From the NCBI GenBank assembly GCA_023313575.1, contig JAJTTP010000003.1, forward strand, positions 3,162,001-3,226,000: DNA of 64,000 nucleotides. Direction: 5' to 3'. A program made the translations under genes and the position numbers. This stretch comes from Eutypella sp. D-1 (lineage: Eukaryota > Ascomycota > Sordariomycetes > Xylariales > Diatrypaceae). Positions 22,541 to 36,605 of this stretch are shown here, piece by piece (the first letter of the stretch is position 1; each line of letters begins with the position of its first letter). The notes beneath the pieces are model-generated. The model made no database searches, was not told the origin of the DNA, and saw only the letters and a list, made by a program, of their open reading frames with translations.

Positions 22541-25500
22541 TCTGCGCTCACTGAAGTCGTCGTGGTGTATGGATGAGAAATATATAATTGCAAGGCGAAG
22601 CTGTAACCACCAGATGTGTTTGGTCTGAGTCCTGGAAATATTTCACCTCAGTGCTGGGTTATGGCGGACCTTTATACTACGACTGTCGTCCATATAACAT
22701 GACAAGAAGTCCTTTCTACATGGGGGACCTAAGCTAAGGACGATCTCCGAACCACACCCGACATAGTTACAGGCTTTGTGGATATAAGTCAGTTGACCCA
22801 GCTATACTCCTACTCCCGGAGACGTAAAGCAAACTTGCCAACGGGAGCTATCAAAATGTACATCGGCAAGAACTACCCATGCATAATCCCACGTAGTGGT
22901 CGTCGGCACACATCTTCACCCCGTAGCCGTAGACGCATGGCTACCCTGTATACAGGGTTCAAGAGGGATGTGGTGACAGGCTAGGAGGGAAGTGCGACGT
23001 TGTCATGTTGGCGGACACCGATCTTTGTTGACGCACAGCGTCACACATGTTGATGCTGACATATCGTCCTACTCAGTATGGAAATCCAGGTTGCCTTGTC
23101 CAGGGGCTATCCCAGGGCTCTCGTGTGCGTCTGTCAGAAAGCCTTGGTACTATCCAATCCTGTCTATCCACCTTGTTTGCCACAGCGGGTCAAATCCTGA
23201 ACTGATTTGGCTCGTAACAGACTGTTTTTAACCTCCTGTATGGAGTTCATATCGCGCCTATGAAATGTATAGCGACGTGTGAATAGTGGGTGGCGACTAT
23301 AGACGAGTTCCTTTCCCCTTTAGTCCAAATTATTCTCTTGCCCAGGCCTGCATAACTACCCTCGACGTGAAGACGGATCTCGAAGAGTCCGTCCTCGTCA
23401 GCATAAAACAACGACATCGCCTCTTCTTCCGTGTCCCTCTATCTGCCTGTTTCACATACGCTGGGGTTAGCGAGGTTCCTCAATGGTCTGGGCTATTATC
23501 TAGTTCGCGGCATGGCGTCTGCACTCCCCACAGTCGGTTTTCGTATCACCCCACTCTGGCTTCCCGTATAAGGCCTCTAGGAGATATTTGACTCGCTCGG
23601 AGGTCTTGCCATTGGTATTGCTAAGTTGAAGGGCTGGGGCAGAAACAAGAAAAGCCGGCGGGGGCGCAGGAGCGGGGGGGGGGGGGGGGGGTTCTGATCG
23701 ACATGATCAAGACACTACGGAAAGATCTCGATAGCGGACCGGGCTGGGCCTCGGATACTACCGCTTAAGCGTCTTGCCTGGGCCCAACGGTTTTACATCG
23801 ACCATATTGCGTACTTACTCCGGCGGCTATCGTAGTATGAATTATATGCACTACACCCAGTCCAGAGAGGCAATACGTCGTGGGGGTGTCCGGAACCTTC
23901 ATCACGCCCGGAATATGGATGCCTGATCGGCGTTATTCCCGCCAATGGACCGAGTGGTATCTAGGTATCTACTTGAAGGAAACCAGCCGTGTAAACTGTC
24001 TACATAGCTACTGTTACGCCACTAGTCACGGCAATGAGTAGCCGACGAAGGATGGGTAAGGGGGGAGGGGGAGAGGTTGGGGTAGGCCTGCGGGGGAACA
24101 CAATGAAGGGAGTATAGCAAAAATGTATAGAAGGGAGATCAGGGCCAAGTCTAGAAGGTAAACTACGTCGTAATGTGTGTAATATGTGCGTATTTACGAT
24201 ATCATGGGGCCGAACTCATCTAGGCCCGTGTCGGTGACCTGGGGCCTCTCGCCTAGGTAGCTCTGCAGAATTTCCAGGCATCCCACTCGTCCACCCCACC
24301 CCTGTCCGCATACGAAAAAGGAGAGCAGAAAAAGAAGAAGAGAAGTCAAGATTCCTCGGGGAATTTACAACGACCCGGCCCCGAACCAGCAACGCTGAGG
24401 CGGGCACGGCACGGGAAGATAACAAGTGCACGAGCACGTAGCACGACCGGGGGACAAGATCTTCACGCCCAGCCCAGCCAGCCAGCCCTACATACAGCAC
24501 GCCCGCGCCATGGACGTACGTATGTATGTACGTATGTACGTATGAAACTATAGCGTCGATTTTCTTTTTTCTTCTATATGATCTATGTATAATAATAAAT
24601 AGCCTTACGTAATTCTCAGTTTTTAAAACCGTTCCGTAGGTTTGTAGTTCAATTTCTTTTGTTCGGTCGTTAGCTTGGTGGAGAACGACGACCGCGCCCG
24701 GAGGGATGTCCCTCCGCAAAATGTCTCCGAGACGCTTAGCGGCAGCCGGGGGAGGCTCCGCCGGGCATTGCTGGGCCCCCCCGGGTACCTCTTTGTCCTC
24801 CCACACACATCAACTACCGCGTTAGCTAGGCAGAACACCCAATCAGATGACGAGCGCATTTAGGAGATTGTGCTAATTAACCCCTAAGAGCGAGGGCAAA
24901 TATCGGTATAGGGATGGCACTAGTTAGTATGTGCAGTCAACCCCGTGTTTTACTGCAGGAGGGGCGCGCTTGTTTAATGAACCGTTGGAAAAAAAGGGGG
25001 AATAGGGCTATTCTTCGGCAGAGTAAAAGCTATCCCGGCAGCTTAACATTGACAATCTAGCTATAGTTGGATGACACGAGCATATCAAAGAGGTCCGCCC
25101 CTTTTACTATCACGGGACTTTACGGGTTGACAATACCCTCCTATAAAAGAAGCGGGGATTCTACGGAAGGGAGGAAAACTTGTTCTACACACCTTACCCG
25201 CCTCCCGCGCATTATATGTCGTCGACGCCAGAGGGAGCGATTTGAAATCAATGGTAGTACAGAAACATTAAACATTACTAACGCAACTATTTACATACCT
25301 TTTCGTCCATAGCTCGTTTCACCGCCATGCCCGTCGCCAATGGTGACATCTGGAATAGTCAGCCCCATCTGACTTATCAGGGTTGAATTCCGTGGGCTGA
25401 TTGATGTAATGAGCCGCTGCTATATATAACATATATACATATACAATCCGGTGTTCTTGGAAAGCAACTAATTGTCATACAAGACTACTACCGTGGCCCC

Positions 25501-26152
25501 ATACGTCTCCGGGAAACTAGTGGTCTCTAAGGGGGGATATACTTTGTCACGATGCAGTACTGCCGGCGCTACAGCGTCGCCCCAAGGATCTAACATACGA
25601 TTTCGTTTTGACGAGCAAAACTTGATGAGATGTATATGCAATGTATGTATTCGTAAAATCATTGGTGTTCCGTCTATCAGGGGTGCCTTGTATTGTTATG
25701 TATGTCGGTAGGGACTTTGTACATCCTAAGGATGAAATGAAAAGCAATGAAAAGGGAAAGAGCAAGAAAAGGAAGAAAACCAAAAGGGCAAGAGGTATCT
25801 TCAACACCCCAAAATGCAAACAGAGAACTCGCCTCCCGGAACCCAGACCAAGCAAAGAATGCAAGCGCAAGCCCCCGCGGCAATGATGAACGCTGCTTAG
25901 AGTGAGTGTCGTCGTCACCCTTGTCCATCTTTATCCATTGAACCATAAACGCCAGCCATGACATGACTCCCCCACCTCCTCCCAGGTTGTACCTTGCACC
26001 CCCAGACCTCTCCAGCCATGCCTGGCTCTTGCCAATGATATATCCCTTGCGTTAGTGCGTTCTCGTGTGACATTGTCATGACCATTGGACCCTAGCAAGG
26101 CCCGATCCCGGCCCAAAAAACGAAGTGACAATGGCCAATTGGTGGGGAGGCG
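22541..26152. other. Gene-free stretch of about 3.6 kb with repeats and possible coding relics
   Basis: No intact gene recognised. Visible features: an 18-G run (23674-23691), GTAC/GTAT tetranucleotide repeats (about 24513-24545), and TATATA clusters near 25420. On the minus strand 24290-24194, after the acceptor-like GCGGACAG, there is a protein-like frame (LEILQSYLGERPQVT, then DEFGPMIS and stop) that could be the last exon of a decayed or unfound gene. The minus-strand open frame at 24806-24216 shares no recognisable family. Confidence 0.4.
23674..23691. repeat. Homopolymer run of 18 G
   Basis: Read directly; such runs are also prone to sequencing-length error. Confidence 0.9.
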
Positions 26153-28316
26153 TCATGAGCCCTCTGCAGCTGCCTTAGTATCCTCCTCCTCGTGCTGCAT
26201 TAGAGGTTTCTCGGGGTCGTAGCCAACAGACACTACAATACCGAGTCCTTTGGTACGCCCCTCACGAAAGAGCAGACGGTCGCCCTTGGCTAGATACTCG
26301 GGGCGCTGCACAAACTGGAACGCGACGGTCGCACGGTCGCCCGTGCGGATGAAGGGGCGATCGACGTCGATGATCGAGCACGTCTGTGAGACCGGGCCCA
26401 CATGCAGCATCGCTTGATACTTGGTCTTGATAGTAGTCGCGTGAGAGAGGATCAAGACTTCGGCGACGAACTCGCGGTAGACCTTGGGCGGGGGCTGACC
26501 CTCTATTTTCGGTAGGACGACCATCCCTTTCCTCACTTCTTTCCGCCGCACCTTTTTGAGTGCGAAGCTAGCAGACTGCCCAGCAGATGCTGCGTGCACG
26601 GTGATGCGTTTCCGCTGAATAGAACGAATAGCCGTCGTAATGAACTCGCCGTTTCCGTTGGGCCCAATCAACACGTGATCACCTGTGTGTATGACCCCGG
26701 ACTTGACGATGCCGCTAACTACCGTCCCGACTTGTGGCACGGAGAAGGTGTCGTTCACATGGAACTCGAACGGAGCATCAGCGTCATAACGACCGTAATG
26801 TGGCAATATGTTCAAAAACGTCCTCACGAGATCCAAGTTCGTACCCTCGACGTTGGAGACCTGGAAGATTGGGCAGAGCCGTTGACTGACGAACTGTGTA
26901 GCCGTGTTTATACATTCCTCCCGATTTCGGATGAAGATGGGCATTTTCCGAGCGGCCGGGGTTTTCAGGATTTGGGTAATCTGCTTAATGGTCTGCTCCA
27001 GAATATTTGCCGGACAACTGTCGATCTTCGTCACAACAACCATGATAGGCACATTCAGCGCCAGAGCGATGCCGAGGTGTTCTTTACTCATACCGATCAG
27101 ACCATTGTTGGCTGCCACCATCAACAAGCAGTAATTGGGACTGCTCGATAGAAGGCCGAATACGGTAGTTCGTAGGTACCGTTCATGCCCCGCTAAATCA
27201 GTGAAAGTGATCACTTTGGCGCTGCGCTTTCCAATCTCCTCCCAAGAGAGTTTCCCTGGGTCATCATGAGTATCAATTGCTTACGATGGGATGAAATGAA
27301 CCTACTGGCGGGGGTATCGGATGTTATGACATTGCCGGTGGTATCGAATCCCATGATTTCCATCCCGACGGAGCTGGTTCGTCCGGTTTCGATTTCATGC
27401 TTATGGCGGAACAGATTGACACGGGCCTTCCCCCGACCATCGTCGAGCTCACCTTTGACTAGAACGCCGAGCATAGAACTCTTTCCGGCATCGACTATAA
27501 TGGCTGCTTAGCATAATAGTCCTGATCGAGAAGACTCCAGTTGTTATCCAGGCATATCCTCACCATTTCCCACGACAGCTATCCGGGTCTCAATAACGTC
27601 TTCGACACTGGCTGGAGTTTGCCGTATCAATATCTTGCCTGTACAATCCTTCATCTCCTTGCCATTCGAAGTGGACTCGGCCTCCGCCTCACCCCCGACA
27701 CCTTTGGTCAGTAAGACATCACAGTCGGCATGTGACTTTTTGGATATGTCCACTAGTCGCGCGAGAGCGAGATCCCATTCCTGGCGGGTAAGGCGCATCG
27801 AGTTGCCATTGTTCTCAAAGCCAAGGTCGAAGACAGCTTCCCCGTGACCTTCGAGTAATCGTTCCTTGATAATCTCCGAAAGTTGCTTCAGGGAGGCTTG
27901 GTCATCGTCAGGGGCGAGGAGCAGGTCGCGTAAGGGCACTCGGGGCTCGGAGGTATCGAAGTCAAGAGAATCGAGAATGTCGAGTTCTTCGTGATGTTCG
28001 ACCTGGTTGGCGGTGGTCGCAGTAGACGTCGATCCTGCTGAAGGCTTGGAGGATGGATATCGCAATGCTTGCTGCTTCTCTACGAAGTCGGCGAATTCAC
28101 TTAGAGCCTGGTTGACGGAAGGGGTCAGTCGTTGGTTTGAGGCTGATCGATCTTACGGGAACCTTGAAACTGGACACCTGGTCACCTGGTCACCTGATGG
28201 TGGTAACCCGTAACGTAACTCTATGTAGGAATTGTTAGAATTATTGGAATTATTTATCTTACAGCTTCGCCTTTCCGCCGTTCGTGCGGGAGCTGTTTGT
28301 TGGCTTTGCTCGTCAT
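26153..28316 (-). CDS. GTPBP1/GP-1-type translational GTPase (EF-Tu/eEF1A-like)
   Basis: Exons 28316-28263, 28107-27564, 27494-27306 and 27255-26153 with consistent phases give 629 residues. The second intron (GTGAGG...TTATAG) splits the P-loop; joining restores GNVDAGKSS. Other G motifs: switch [11 protein letters not shown], NKxD-equivalent VVVTKIDS, and [12 protein letters not shown] in switch I. Beta-barrel domains II and III follow ([30 protein letters not shown]). Known family role: GTPBP1/2 proteins bind aminoacyl-tRNA and act in mRNA surveillance and ribosome rescue in the cytosol; the fungal orthologue is little studied. The N-terminal 190 residues are a helical GTPBP-type extension. 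The first intron is supported by a CTGAC branch and CAACCAG acceptor, and carries short GGTCACCT repeats. The final GKS(S/T) Ser replaces the usual Thr, a conservative change. Confidence 0.9.
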
Positions 28317-29520
28317 GTTGGGGTGAGCTCGGGTGGAGCATTAATGACGGTGTATTCGGGTGATCATTGGGATGATGAATAATGAATGATGAATGATAAA
28401 TAATAGATGAAGTAAAAGCTGCTTGAGAAGAACTTCAGGAATAAGACAAATTCATGGTTGACACCTACCCAGTTAGGTACTTCGAGTACTTAAATAATAA
28501 TGTCTTGTAAGAACTAAGTACGTGAGGAAGTAGCTAGCAAGCTAAGTCGTTGACCTTCAAGGCTTGGGAGTCATATCTCAAGGTTGACGTGCGATGACTA
28601 ACTCGGTCTGCCCGGTGGTTTTGCATACATAAATAGTAAGTGTGACTCGTACCCGTTGCGGCCCCGCTCTGCCGCTAATGCTATTTGATGGATATAAGCC
28701 ACAATTGGTCCGTCCAGCACGTCGCGACCCTACCTTATTTTATCGATAAGCCTTACCTAAATGATCAATAGAGGCTACATTGACCAGATTGGAATGTTTG
28801 CAGCTTAGATAATTATACTCCGCCGAAATCAGATGTTGCGAATCCTCTAGTCCTACGTGGAATATCAATGTGGATTGTCAAGATGAAGATGGAAAGCAAG
28901 ACGTGGAAGCTATCGGACGAAAAGCCAAATGAACAGAGAATGCTAAAAACGCTGGAGAGAGAGTATGAAGCTATTTCCAAAGGGATCACTGGGGCTGAGC
29001 CAGTGGGACATTGGATGACTGGAACTCTTGAAGTAGTCATCGAATGCCTTGCCATCTATTGAACGCCTACCTTGAAGCTGCTCTTTACTCTATAACTTCT
29101 GATATGCCTTGTCACTTTTGCAAAGCTGCCGATTTACCAATCAAATGCTATCGAGGCTGGAGAGCCACACTGCCCCAACTTCTGCCCTCCTCTCGCAGTA
29201 TACCTAGAGTCGCATCGGATTCATGAATCACACTCTATCTTATGCCGCAGCCAGCTTACAAATGCGGGGTAAGCCTGACCTGGTGGCAGTGGCATGCAGA
29301 AAGTCTGCCTCGGGTGTATTCGTATGATCGTTGTCGGGCCTGATCAACTGACACTGGAACTATGTCGCAGACGGGCTATGATAAATGGTTTCTTCCGACA
29401 TGCTATATTATCTTTTCCCTATCTTTCACTTCTTTTCTAACGGCTTTCAATCTGCAACTACGAGGCTTTCGTTGATTGTCGTTCCACATTCCTGTTGGTA
29501 CTACTTCCCCCACCCCCAAG
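28317..29520. other. Intergenic region
   Basis: Divergent promoter region between the GTPase gene and the NACHT-ankyrin gene. AT-rich; short open frames on both strands are not supported. A pyrimidine-rich leader (CTTCCCCCACCCCCAAG) immediately precedes the downstream start codon. Confidence 0.5.
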
Positions 29521-32500
29521 ATGGCCGATCCTCTTTCTATTACGGCAAGCATTGCTGGCATAGTGTCTTTGGCAGGAAGTGTGTTCCAAGTTGTGAGCAA
29601 ATATGTTCGCGAAGCAAAGGGGGCAAAGGAGAGCGCTGCCTCTTTGGCCACTGAGACCAGAAACCTCAGTGGAACCCTACACAACTTGTCATTGCTTGCT
29701 TCATCCATGGAGGATCAGGCCACGCCAACAGCCTTAAGGGCTTACCAGCTACATGATTGCCGTCAAACCCTGCGCAAGATCAACGACGTCCTATTCAAGG
29801 CAGAGGCGGACTTCACCAGCAGCAATAAGTTGAGTCGTGCCTCTCGCTCCCTCAGGTGGCCGTTTTCTTCCGACGAGGCCAGAGAATTGACTGAAGAGTT
29901 GGGCCGCCACAAAAGTAACATTGAATTAGCTTTGGCTGCCGATTCTATGGAGAAGATGCTTCAAATTTTGTCCAGACAGGGTGCGCTCGAGTCTGGCCTG
30001 GGTGAAATAAAAGAGATAATCGAGAAGAGGTTCGAGGCGGAAATCCGCGTCGAGATGAACGCGAAACAGATGGATGTCATCAAGTTCTTCTCCAAGGTCA
30101 ATCCAAGGATAAATTTCCAGGAATCTCTGCAACTACGCCATCCTATGACGGGCTTGTGGCTTCTTGAAGGCGAACGATTCCTCGCCTGGAAATCGATCCC
30201 TAACTCTAAATTATGGCTGAGCGGAATTCCAGGGTCCGGTAAAACTGTTCTCTGCGGCGCTGCTATTGAAAATGTCCTACAGGATTCAGGAGAGTCCGTT
30301 GCAGTGGCATATTTCTTCTGCGATTACAAAAACAACGAGAGCCAGCGTTCTCAGGTGATCCTTGGGTCCCTTGCAAGGCAGATAGCTCAACAAAACTCTT
30401 GCTCCATGAAATTCCTCCAAGAGTATCATGATGAGCTTCATCCCAAGGGTGGCTTGGAGAAACCGATCGACATACGCGAATTAATACTGGTTATCCAAAA
30501 GATGGCCAGCCAGTTCAAGGAAGTCTACATTCTTGTTGATGCCCTTGCCGAATGCGGACATGAGGCTTCGAATATAACTAAGGCACTTAAGACCCTTGTG
30601 GAAAGAACCTACACCATTCATCTAGCCCTGTTCAGTCGTGAAGAGGAAGAATTTCGCGAATTTTTAGCGGACGACTTCAGCAGAATTGAGATAGCCGCAC
30701 ATACTGAGGACCTCGAGCTATACGTCGGTGCTGAGATGTCTCGAATGGAAACCCTCAAAGGACTGCATATCAGTAACCCACAGTTGAATATCGATATCCG
30801 AAACAGCCTCATTGGCAAAGCACAAGGGATGTAGGTTGTCCAAGTGTTCCTTTTCACTCTTAAATAGGGCCAAGAGTCCCGAGCTAACTTTCCCCACAGG
30901 TTCCGCTGGGTTACTTGTCAGCTGAAATATCTTTCTGATCTTCCTACTCACAGAGCGCGCAAAAAAGCGCTGCAAGAGTTGCCCCCAACATTGAATGAAA
31001 CATACCGACGAATACTAGAGCGTGTGTCACAAAACCAGCCATATCCAGGAGTCGAGACTCTTGTTATGCGCGCGTTATACTGGATAGGAGTAGCCTCTCC
31101 ACCCCTGACTACAGCACAGCTTTGCGAAGCTCTCTCACTTCAAGATGATATGGATTATATCGACTCAGAACAAGATATCATTGAAGACAGCGAGATCTTA
31201 AAACGCTGTAGCAGCCTCATTCGCAAGTCCCACGATGACCGATACGAGTTCGCCCATTTCACGGTACCGGAATATCTGTCTTCTATAGAGCCAAACTCTT
31301 CCATGGGGCGCTATAGATTATCGGTATCATCAGCATCTGTTTCTCTCGCGACCTTTTCACTGCGATATTTATCACTAGAACAATTTAATCGAGAACCGCA
31401 GGTTAGTGAGGAAGAACTGATGAAAATTTCACAGAGGGATTACTGCCACCCATTCTATGCATATGCATCTAGTAATTGGTTTAAGGGTGTGGACGACTAC
31501 CTTTCGGACGAAGGATTGATTCATATGCATCAACTATTTTTCAGTAACCATCGCCGCGGCTGCTACCTGTCGTGGATTATCAAGTTGTTATTTTCAATCA
31601 TCGGGAATGCGATTCGGCTGAACGACGAGGATCAAATTGAGCTGATAAAAGCCGTTCTTGGATCTGGCATTTCATCACTTCACCTTGCCGCTTCCCTTGG
31701 GCGGCATGATATTTGTGGGCTTCTCATTAAACGAGGTGAAGAAATAAACAGGAAAAGGTAATTAAAATTTTCATTTCGCATCCGATCCTGGCTCTGAGGG
31801 TATTCTACGCTTAAATGAGAAAGAATTACCTGTTAAGCCCATATAACCAGTCCCAAAGCAAAAGAAGTACAACCGGAAGTTATGCCTGACTTAGATTTTG
31901 CCTCAACTTACTAATTTGATCATTACATAGTCATTGTGGAACGGCATTGCATTTCGCGTTAACAGGTCCATTGCATTTCGCGTTAACAGGTCCATTGCTC
32001 TTGTTATCCTCTATGAATAGCGTTCATGACAAGGGTTGGAAATTAGAATATCTGGATCGCGATGAGAGCGTCGCTGGACCAGATACTTCCACAGGGTGGG
32101 AACGCATACAGAATCACGTACGAAATCTGTTTGATAGGGGGAGAATGTGGAATACTTATGGGAATGTACCAAAAACAGTCGACTTCTTGCTGAGTTGTGG
32201 TGCACATGCTATTGCCATGCACGGAAACAAATCTGCTGCATGTATAGCACTTCAGTCAAGTCGATCAAGATGCAAGGCTGATGTGTTCTTGCCTTTCATC
32301 CGCCACGGGAGTGTCTTCTTACAAGGAACGGTGGATCTATATGAGGAAATCATTGAAATATACACGACTGACGACCGGGTCGACACCAGAATAAGGGGGG
32401 TCTCAAGCTCTCAGAACACATATGCAACAGAATTGAACGCTGCGATGCATCGTCTCAACTCATCTTTACCGAATCCGCCGCCATACCTTCATCATATCGC

Positions 32501-35500
32501 TGATGAGCTGCTGCTTAAATACAGTCACCTAGCACCGACGTCACAAGAGCTTTCAAGTATGATAATGCTCTCCCAGAGAGTAGCAATGAAAGGTGGACCT
32601 ACCTCTAATACCTTTCAAAATGGATTTGCCTCGACATTTTCGGATGCCGATTTCGCTGAGGTGTTGGCTTTGGCTGTGCGGAACGATAATTATTTGGCTG
32701 TCGCCAGCCTCACAGCAGACCCACGCTTTCGAGATGAACAACTAGAAGGGCCCCGATTTGGAACAATGAACGGCACTCTCCTGCATCTTGCCGCGTCTGG
32801 GTCGTGTGAAAAAGTGCTGAAGCTCCTCATCCAGCATGGTCTCGACGTTAATTCCAGAAACAAAGATGGGTGTACACCGCTCAACCTATGTCGCCACGAA
32901 ATACACGTGCTGGTCGCTACATTGTTACTTGAAGCAGGTGCCGACTCGACAATAGGGAGTTCCCCAGAAAACGACACCATCTGGCATCTTGCAGCGCGGG
33001 AAAATTCACTTGAAATTTTGGAGACCCTCGTTCGATACGACAGCCGGAAGGACTATGCTTTAAAGACAGTCACATTCGGTAGGGCTGCTGCTACACCAGT
33101 AGCTGTAGCATTGCTGCATATGAACATAGAGAGTGCCGAAAGACTGTTGGCTGAATGCCCTCGAGACCCGACATACTTCTCGAGCTCTGTTTCCGTCCTC
33201 CATTGCGCAGCTAAGATAGGGTCTATAGGGCTTTTCCAGAGCCTTATTGAGAAAGGCGTCGACCCCCACGAGCTTGGACCTAATAACGAGACCCCTCTGC
33301 ATTATGTCACCTTTGATGCCCGGCCGGGCTATGTCAGGTACCTGTCTAGGGTATATGATATTCACTCCCGGACGACAGATGGGTTATTCCCCATAATGAG
33401 CCTTTGGTCCTCGCTAGATCGATCGACAGCTTCTAATTGCGAAAATTTCTCAACTATTGTCAACATCGAGATGCATTTCTTGTTGGACGATCGAATTATC
33501 GAAACCCTACATATCGAAGGGAAGGACATCTGGGAATACTTTTGCTTCACCATCTTAGCAAATGCCGGTGATTATTACTCAAAATTCGGAACTTGGATCA
33601 TCCAGGACCTTGTCAAGTTCACTGTGCGCGCTCGGATCTTTTCAAGTTATGAATATCATTTTGGCCCCTCCGCTGTGCTTCGTATGATCAAAGTATTGCT
33701 TCCGGCCGCCTCTCTTACGGGTGACTGGGTATGTCCGACCATCACGCTACTCATGAACGCCACGGCCCATTTCGAATCCATAAGGGCTCATGAGCTTAGT
33801 GTTGAGCTCGCCAAGAAGCTCATAAATGACGGCAACTCAGATGCTCTCGAATACCTGCTGAGCAAAGGCCTTGATGTTCACGTTCCCGGCTTCCACGAGG
33901 TTTCTGTTCTCCAGCATGCCTCTTCGTCATCGTTGCCCGTAAACACCTATGAAATGGTCATTGATAATACCGAAAAAGCCAAAATCAGCAAGATATTTCC
34001 ATCTGGACAAACAATCATCCATTGCTTACTTTGTTCTCAAGTCAATGATAGGACTCACAAAATTGGTCTTGTTCTTTCCAAGGGTTTGAACCCAAACATC
34101 TCTGGGAGATATGAAACTCAAGGGCCCGCGATCGTTTCGGCAGCACTAAAGGGTAAATTCAAGGTCGTCGCTTTACTCCTCGCCCACGGAGGAAGCGCAG
34201 ATGCTACTGGACCTAGGGGCGAGAACGTCCTGGTGGGGGCTATTTCGCATGGGAACTGTAAGATGGTTTACCGCCTCCGCCAGTCGATGAGCCCAGACCA
34301 TGATTGGTCCCAGGCAATTGATTATAAGTTTCGCCGGTATAGGGACTACTTGAATTACTTACACATTGCTAGCTTATCCGGATGCTCTGATGTCATCGAG
34401 TACTTAGTCAGCGAAGACCTCGTGGATATTAATTCCGTCTCTCGCATCAAAGGGTCCACGGCCCTTCACATTGCAGTGCTTTACCGATCCCACGATGCCT
34501 TGAGAATACTATTGAAGAGAGGGGCTAATGCAAACATTAAAGATGTCCATGGTAGGATACCGATTGACTGGGCTCTCATCGCCGGTGATATCGAGGCTGC
34601 TGGCTTGCTCCTCGCTCATGGGTCCGACATCGGGTCTGGGTCTAACTGGAAAAAGTCCCACATCGAGCAACTTATGGCAGGCACTGATCCAGAACTGATT
34701 AAAGGAAACCAGAAGCATTCACGGCTCGCTCTCGAATACGCGATTATATCAGGCAACCTAGATATTTGCCAAGAGATCTTGAATACCTCTGACTTGGATC
34801 CGAACACTATTACAATTCCAAGCTGCAATACATGCACCCCATTCATGTATGCTGCGATTGTGTCTCCAAACCCAGCCATACCGCAGTGGCTCCTCGATGA
34901 GTAAGTCAACTTGGATGACTATGTCTACCTAGACTCGGTTTTTATCAACATAAATTCCCATACACAGCTTTGACCAGTCCAGTTTCGAACACGTCTTTAT
35001 AGTTATAATTATTGACTGTTGATCTAATAATACTAACTCCTAACACCACAGAGGTGCAAGCCTGCAAAGAGATGCCTGTCCACTGAACCACATTCCTCGG
35101 ATGATGAGCCCTACATGTTTCATTACAGATCGCGATCTGTTAGTTCAGCTCCTCGACAATGCTTTGGAGGCTGATGCAACATGGTGTCACGATACTTTGA
35201 CCCCTTTACACATGGCAGCGTCCAGAAATGACCTGGAAAGCGTCGACATAATGCTTTACCATATAGGGAAGAACGTCGTGAAATATAGGTAGGGCCCACG
35301 TTAAGCCTCCGTATAGTTATGACTATGGTGGTAGTTACTGAATATAACTACTACTGTAGGAGGTATATGCCATTGCTATCGGCACATCGCCAGTCGCATG
35401 TTCCAAGCGACGAAGATGTTATGTCGCATATCGTGAACAGGAGAACTAGTATCATTGTACCCCATCACCCTCAAATCCCAGAGTATCTTTCAGAGAGGAT

Positions 35501-36605
35501 ATTAGAAGCTCCAACAGCATTACACATTGCTGTGTTCAACGGCAATCTTGACATCGCGAAGCGCCTTGTCGAGCATGGCGCTGATGTGAACGCTCGGACA
35601 CGCCGCAAGGAAGACACATCACTCATGCTTGCTGTAGACTACCATCACAACACCTTGGTCACGTTCCTGTTGCAAAGGTCCGCGCAAACGCAGTATGTGA
35701 ACAGAGACTACGAAACGGCGATGTCACGGGCCGTACGGAGAGGGAATATATCAGCTATGAAAGCTCTCGAGGACCACGGGGCAACGTTGAAGATGCGTAG
35801 CCGGGACGGCAAGAGTCTACTAGAGCTATCAACACTGCCGGGGAATCTGAGCACATTCGACTTCCTTAGGAACCGCGGTCTTGATCCTAATGACACTAAT
35901 GCCTGGGGAGAAAGCGTCGCCAATAAGGCAGTAAAGCTTATCACTTTCCGCGCCTATCTACTCAATACCGATCGCTCGATGGATTATGGGAGATCGCCTA
36001 TCAATATATTTTCTTGGGCCGCGGACCGAAACGATACTACCCTAATAAAGCTTCTCTGGCGGTGTATAGCCGGCATCCCAGGAATCCTGGATTCTAAGCG
36101 TGGGCATTCGTCGCCGATCTGTGCAGCTGCCCGGGCCGGAAACACTGAGACTGTGGAGCTACTTCTGAAACTCGGCGCAGACGTTGAGAGGGAAGGCTGT
36201 GAGGACGGTACAGCCTTGATGACTGCTGGGACCTTCGGACGACTGGAGGTCGTGAAAATGCTTGTGAGGAAGCGGGCGAGAAGCCAGTACATCACGCAGA
36301 CAGGGCAGAGCAGGAGCCTTTTCCGCGCTGCGCAGGGACAGCCAGACATTATTCATTGGCTAATATTTGAGCAGTTCATCGACCAACCGAGGCTCTGTGA
36401 CGGTAATAGGGACCGCAACGACTTCCAGGAAGTGAAGAATTGGTCGGGCGTAAGGACTGTCGAATATGAGCTTCAAGCGTGTGACAGTAGAAAGTGGGGG
36501 GAATCTTCGTTTACGTACATGGTTTCGCTGCATAGATTCAAGAAGAAAATGCGGGGTAGAGTCGTGAGCATTCATTCTTTGCCCTTTTGGGAGGTAGAAA
36601 GATGA
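29521..36605 (+). CDS. NACHT-ankyrin STAND protein
   Basis: Five exons, 29521-30830, 30900-31757, 31931-34900, 35052-35288 and 35360-36605, every junction in phase 2, give about 2206 residues. Domains: an N-terminal HeLo-like/STAND domain (MADPLSITASIAGIVSLAGS, about 1-150); a NACHT NTPase with P-loop SGIPGSGKT near 236-243 and a Walker B region YILVDALAECG near 339-348; winged-helix segment (LPPTLNETYRRILERV, VTCQLKYL); then roughly 15 or more ankyrin repeats to the C-terminus. Known family role: intracellular recognition, often in nonself recognition between hyphae. Odd points: the usual DALDEC reads DALAEC, which may weaken ATP/GTP hydrolysis, and a perfect 24-bp tandem duplication at 31947-31994 adds eight residues to the first ankyrin repeats. 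I chose the ATG of MADPL; the frame is open 15 codons upstream. Full-length expression is inferred from intact frames. Confidence 0.87.
31947..31994 (+). repeat. 24-bp perfect tandem duplication inside the ankyrin region
   Basis: Two adjacent identical 24-nt units encode LHFALTGP twice just after an intron acceptor. The extra copy keeps frame. Confidence 0.95.

Noticed and set aside
24216..24806. 196-codon open frame on the minus strand
   Set aside because: Runs through tetranucleotide repeats and has no recognised domain or consistent coding character.
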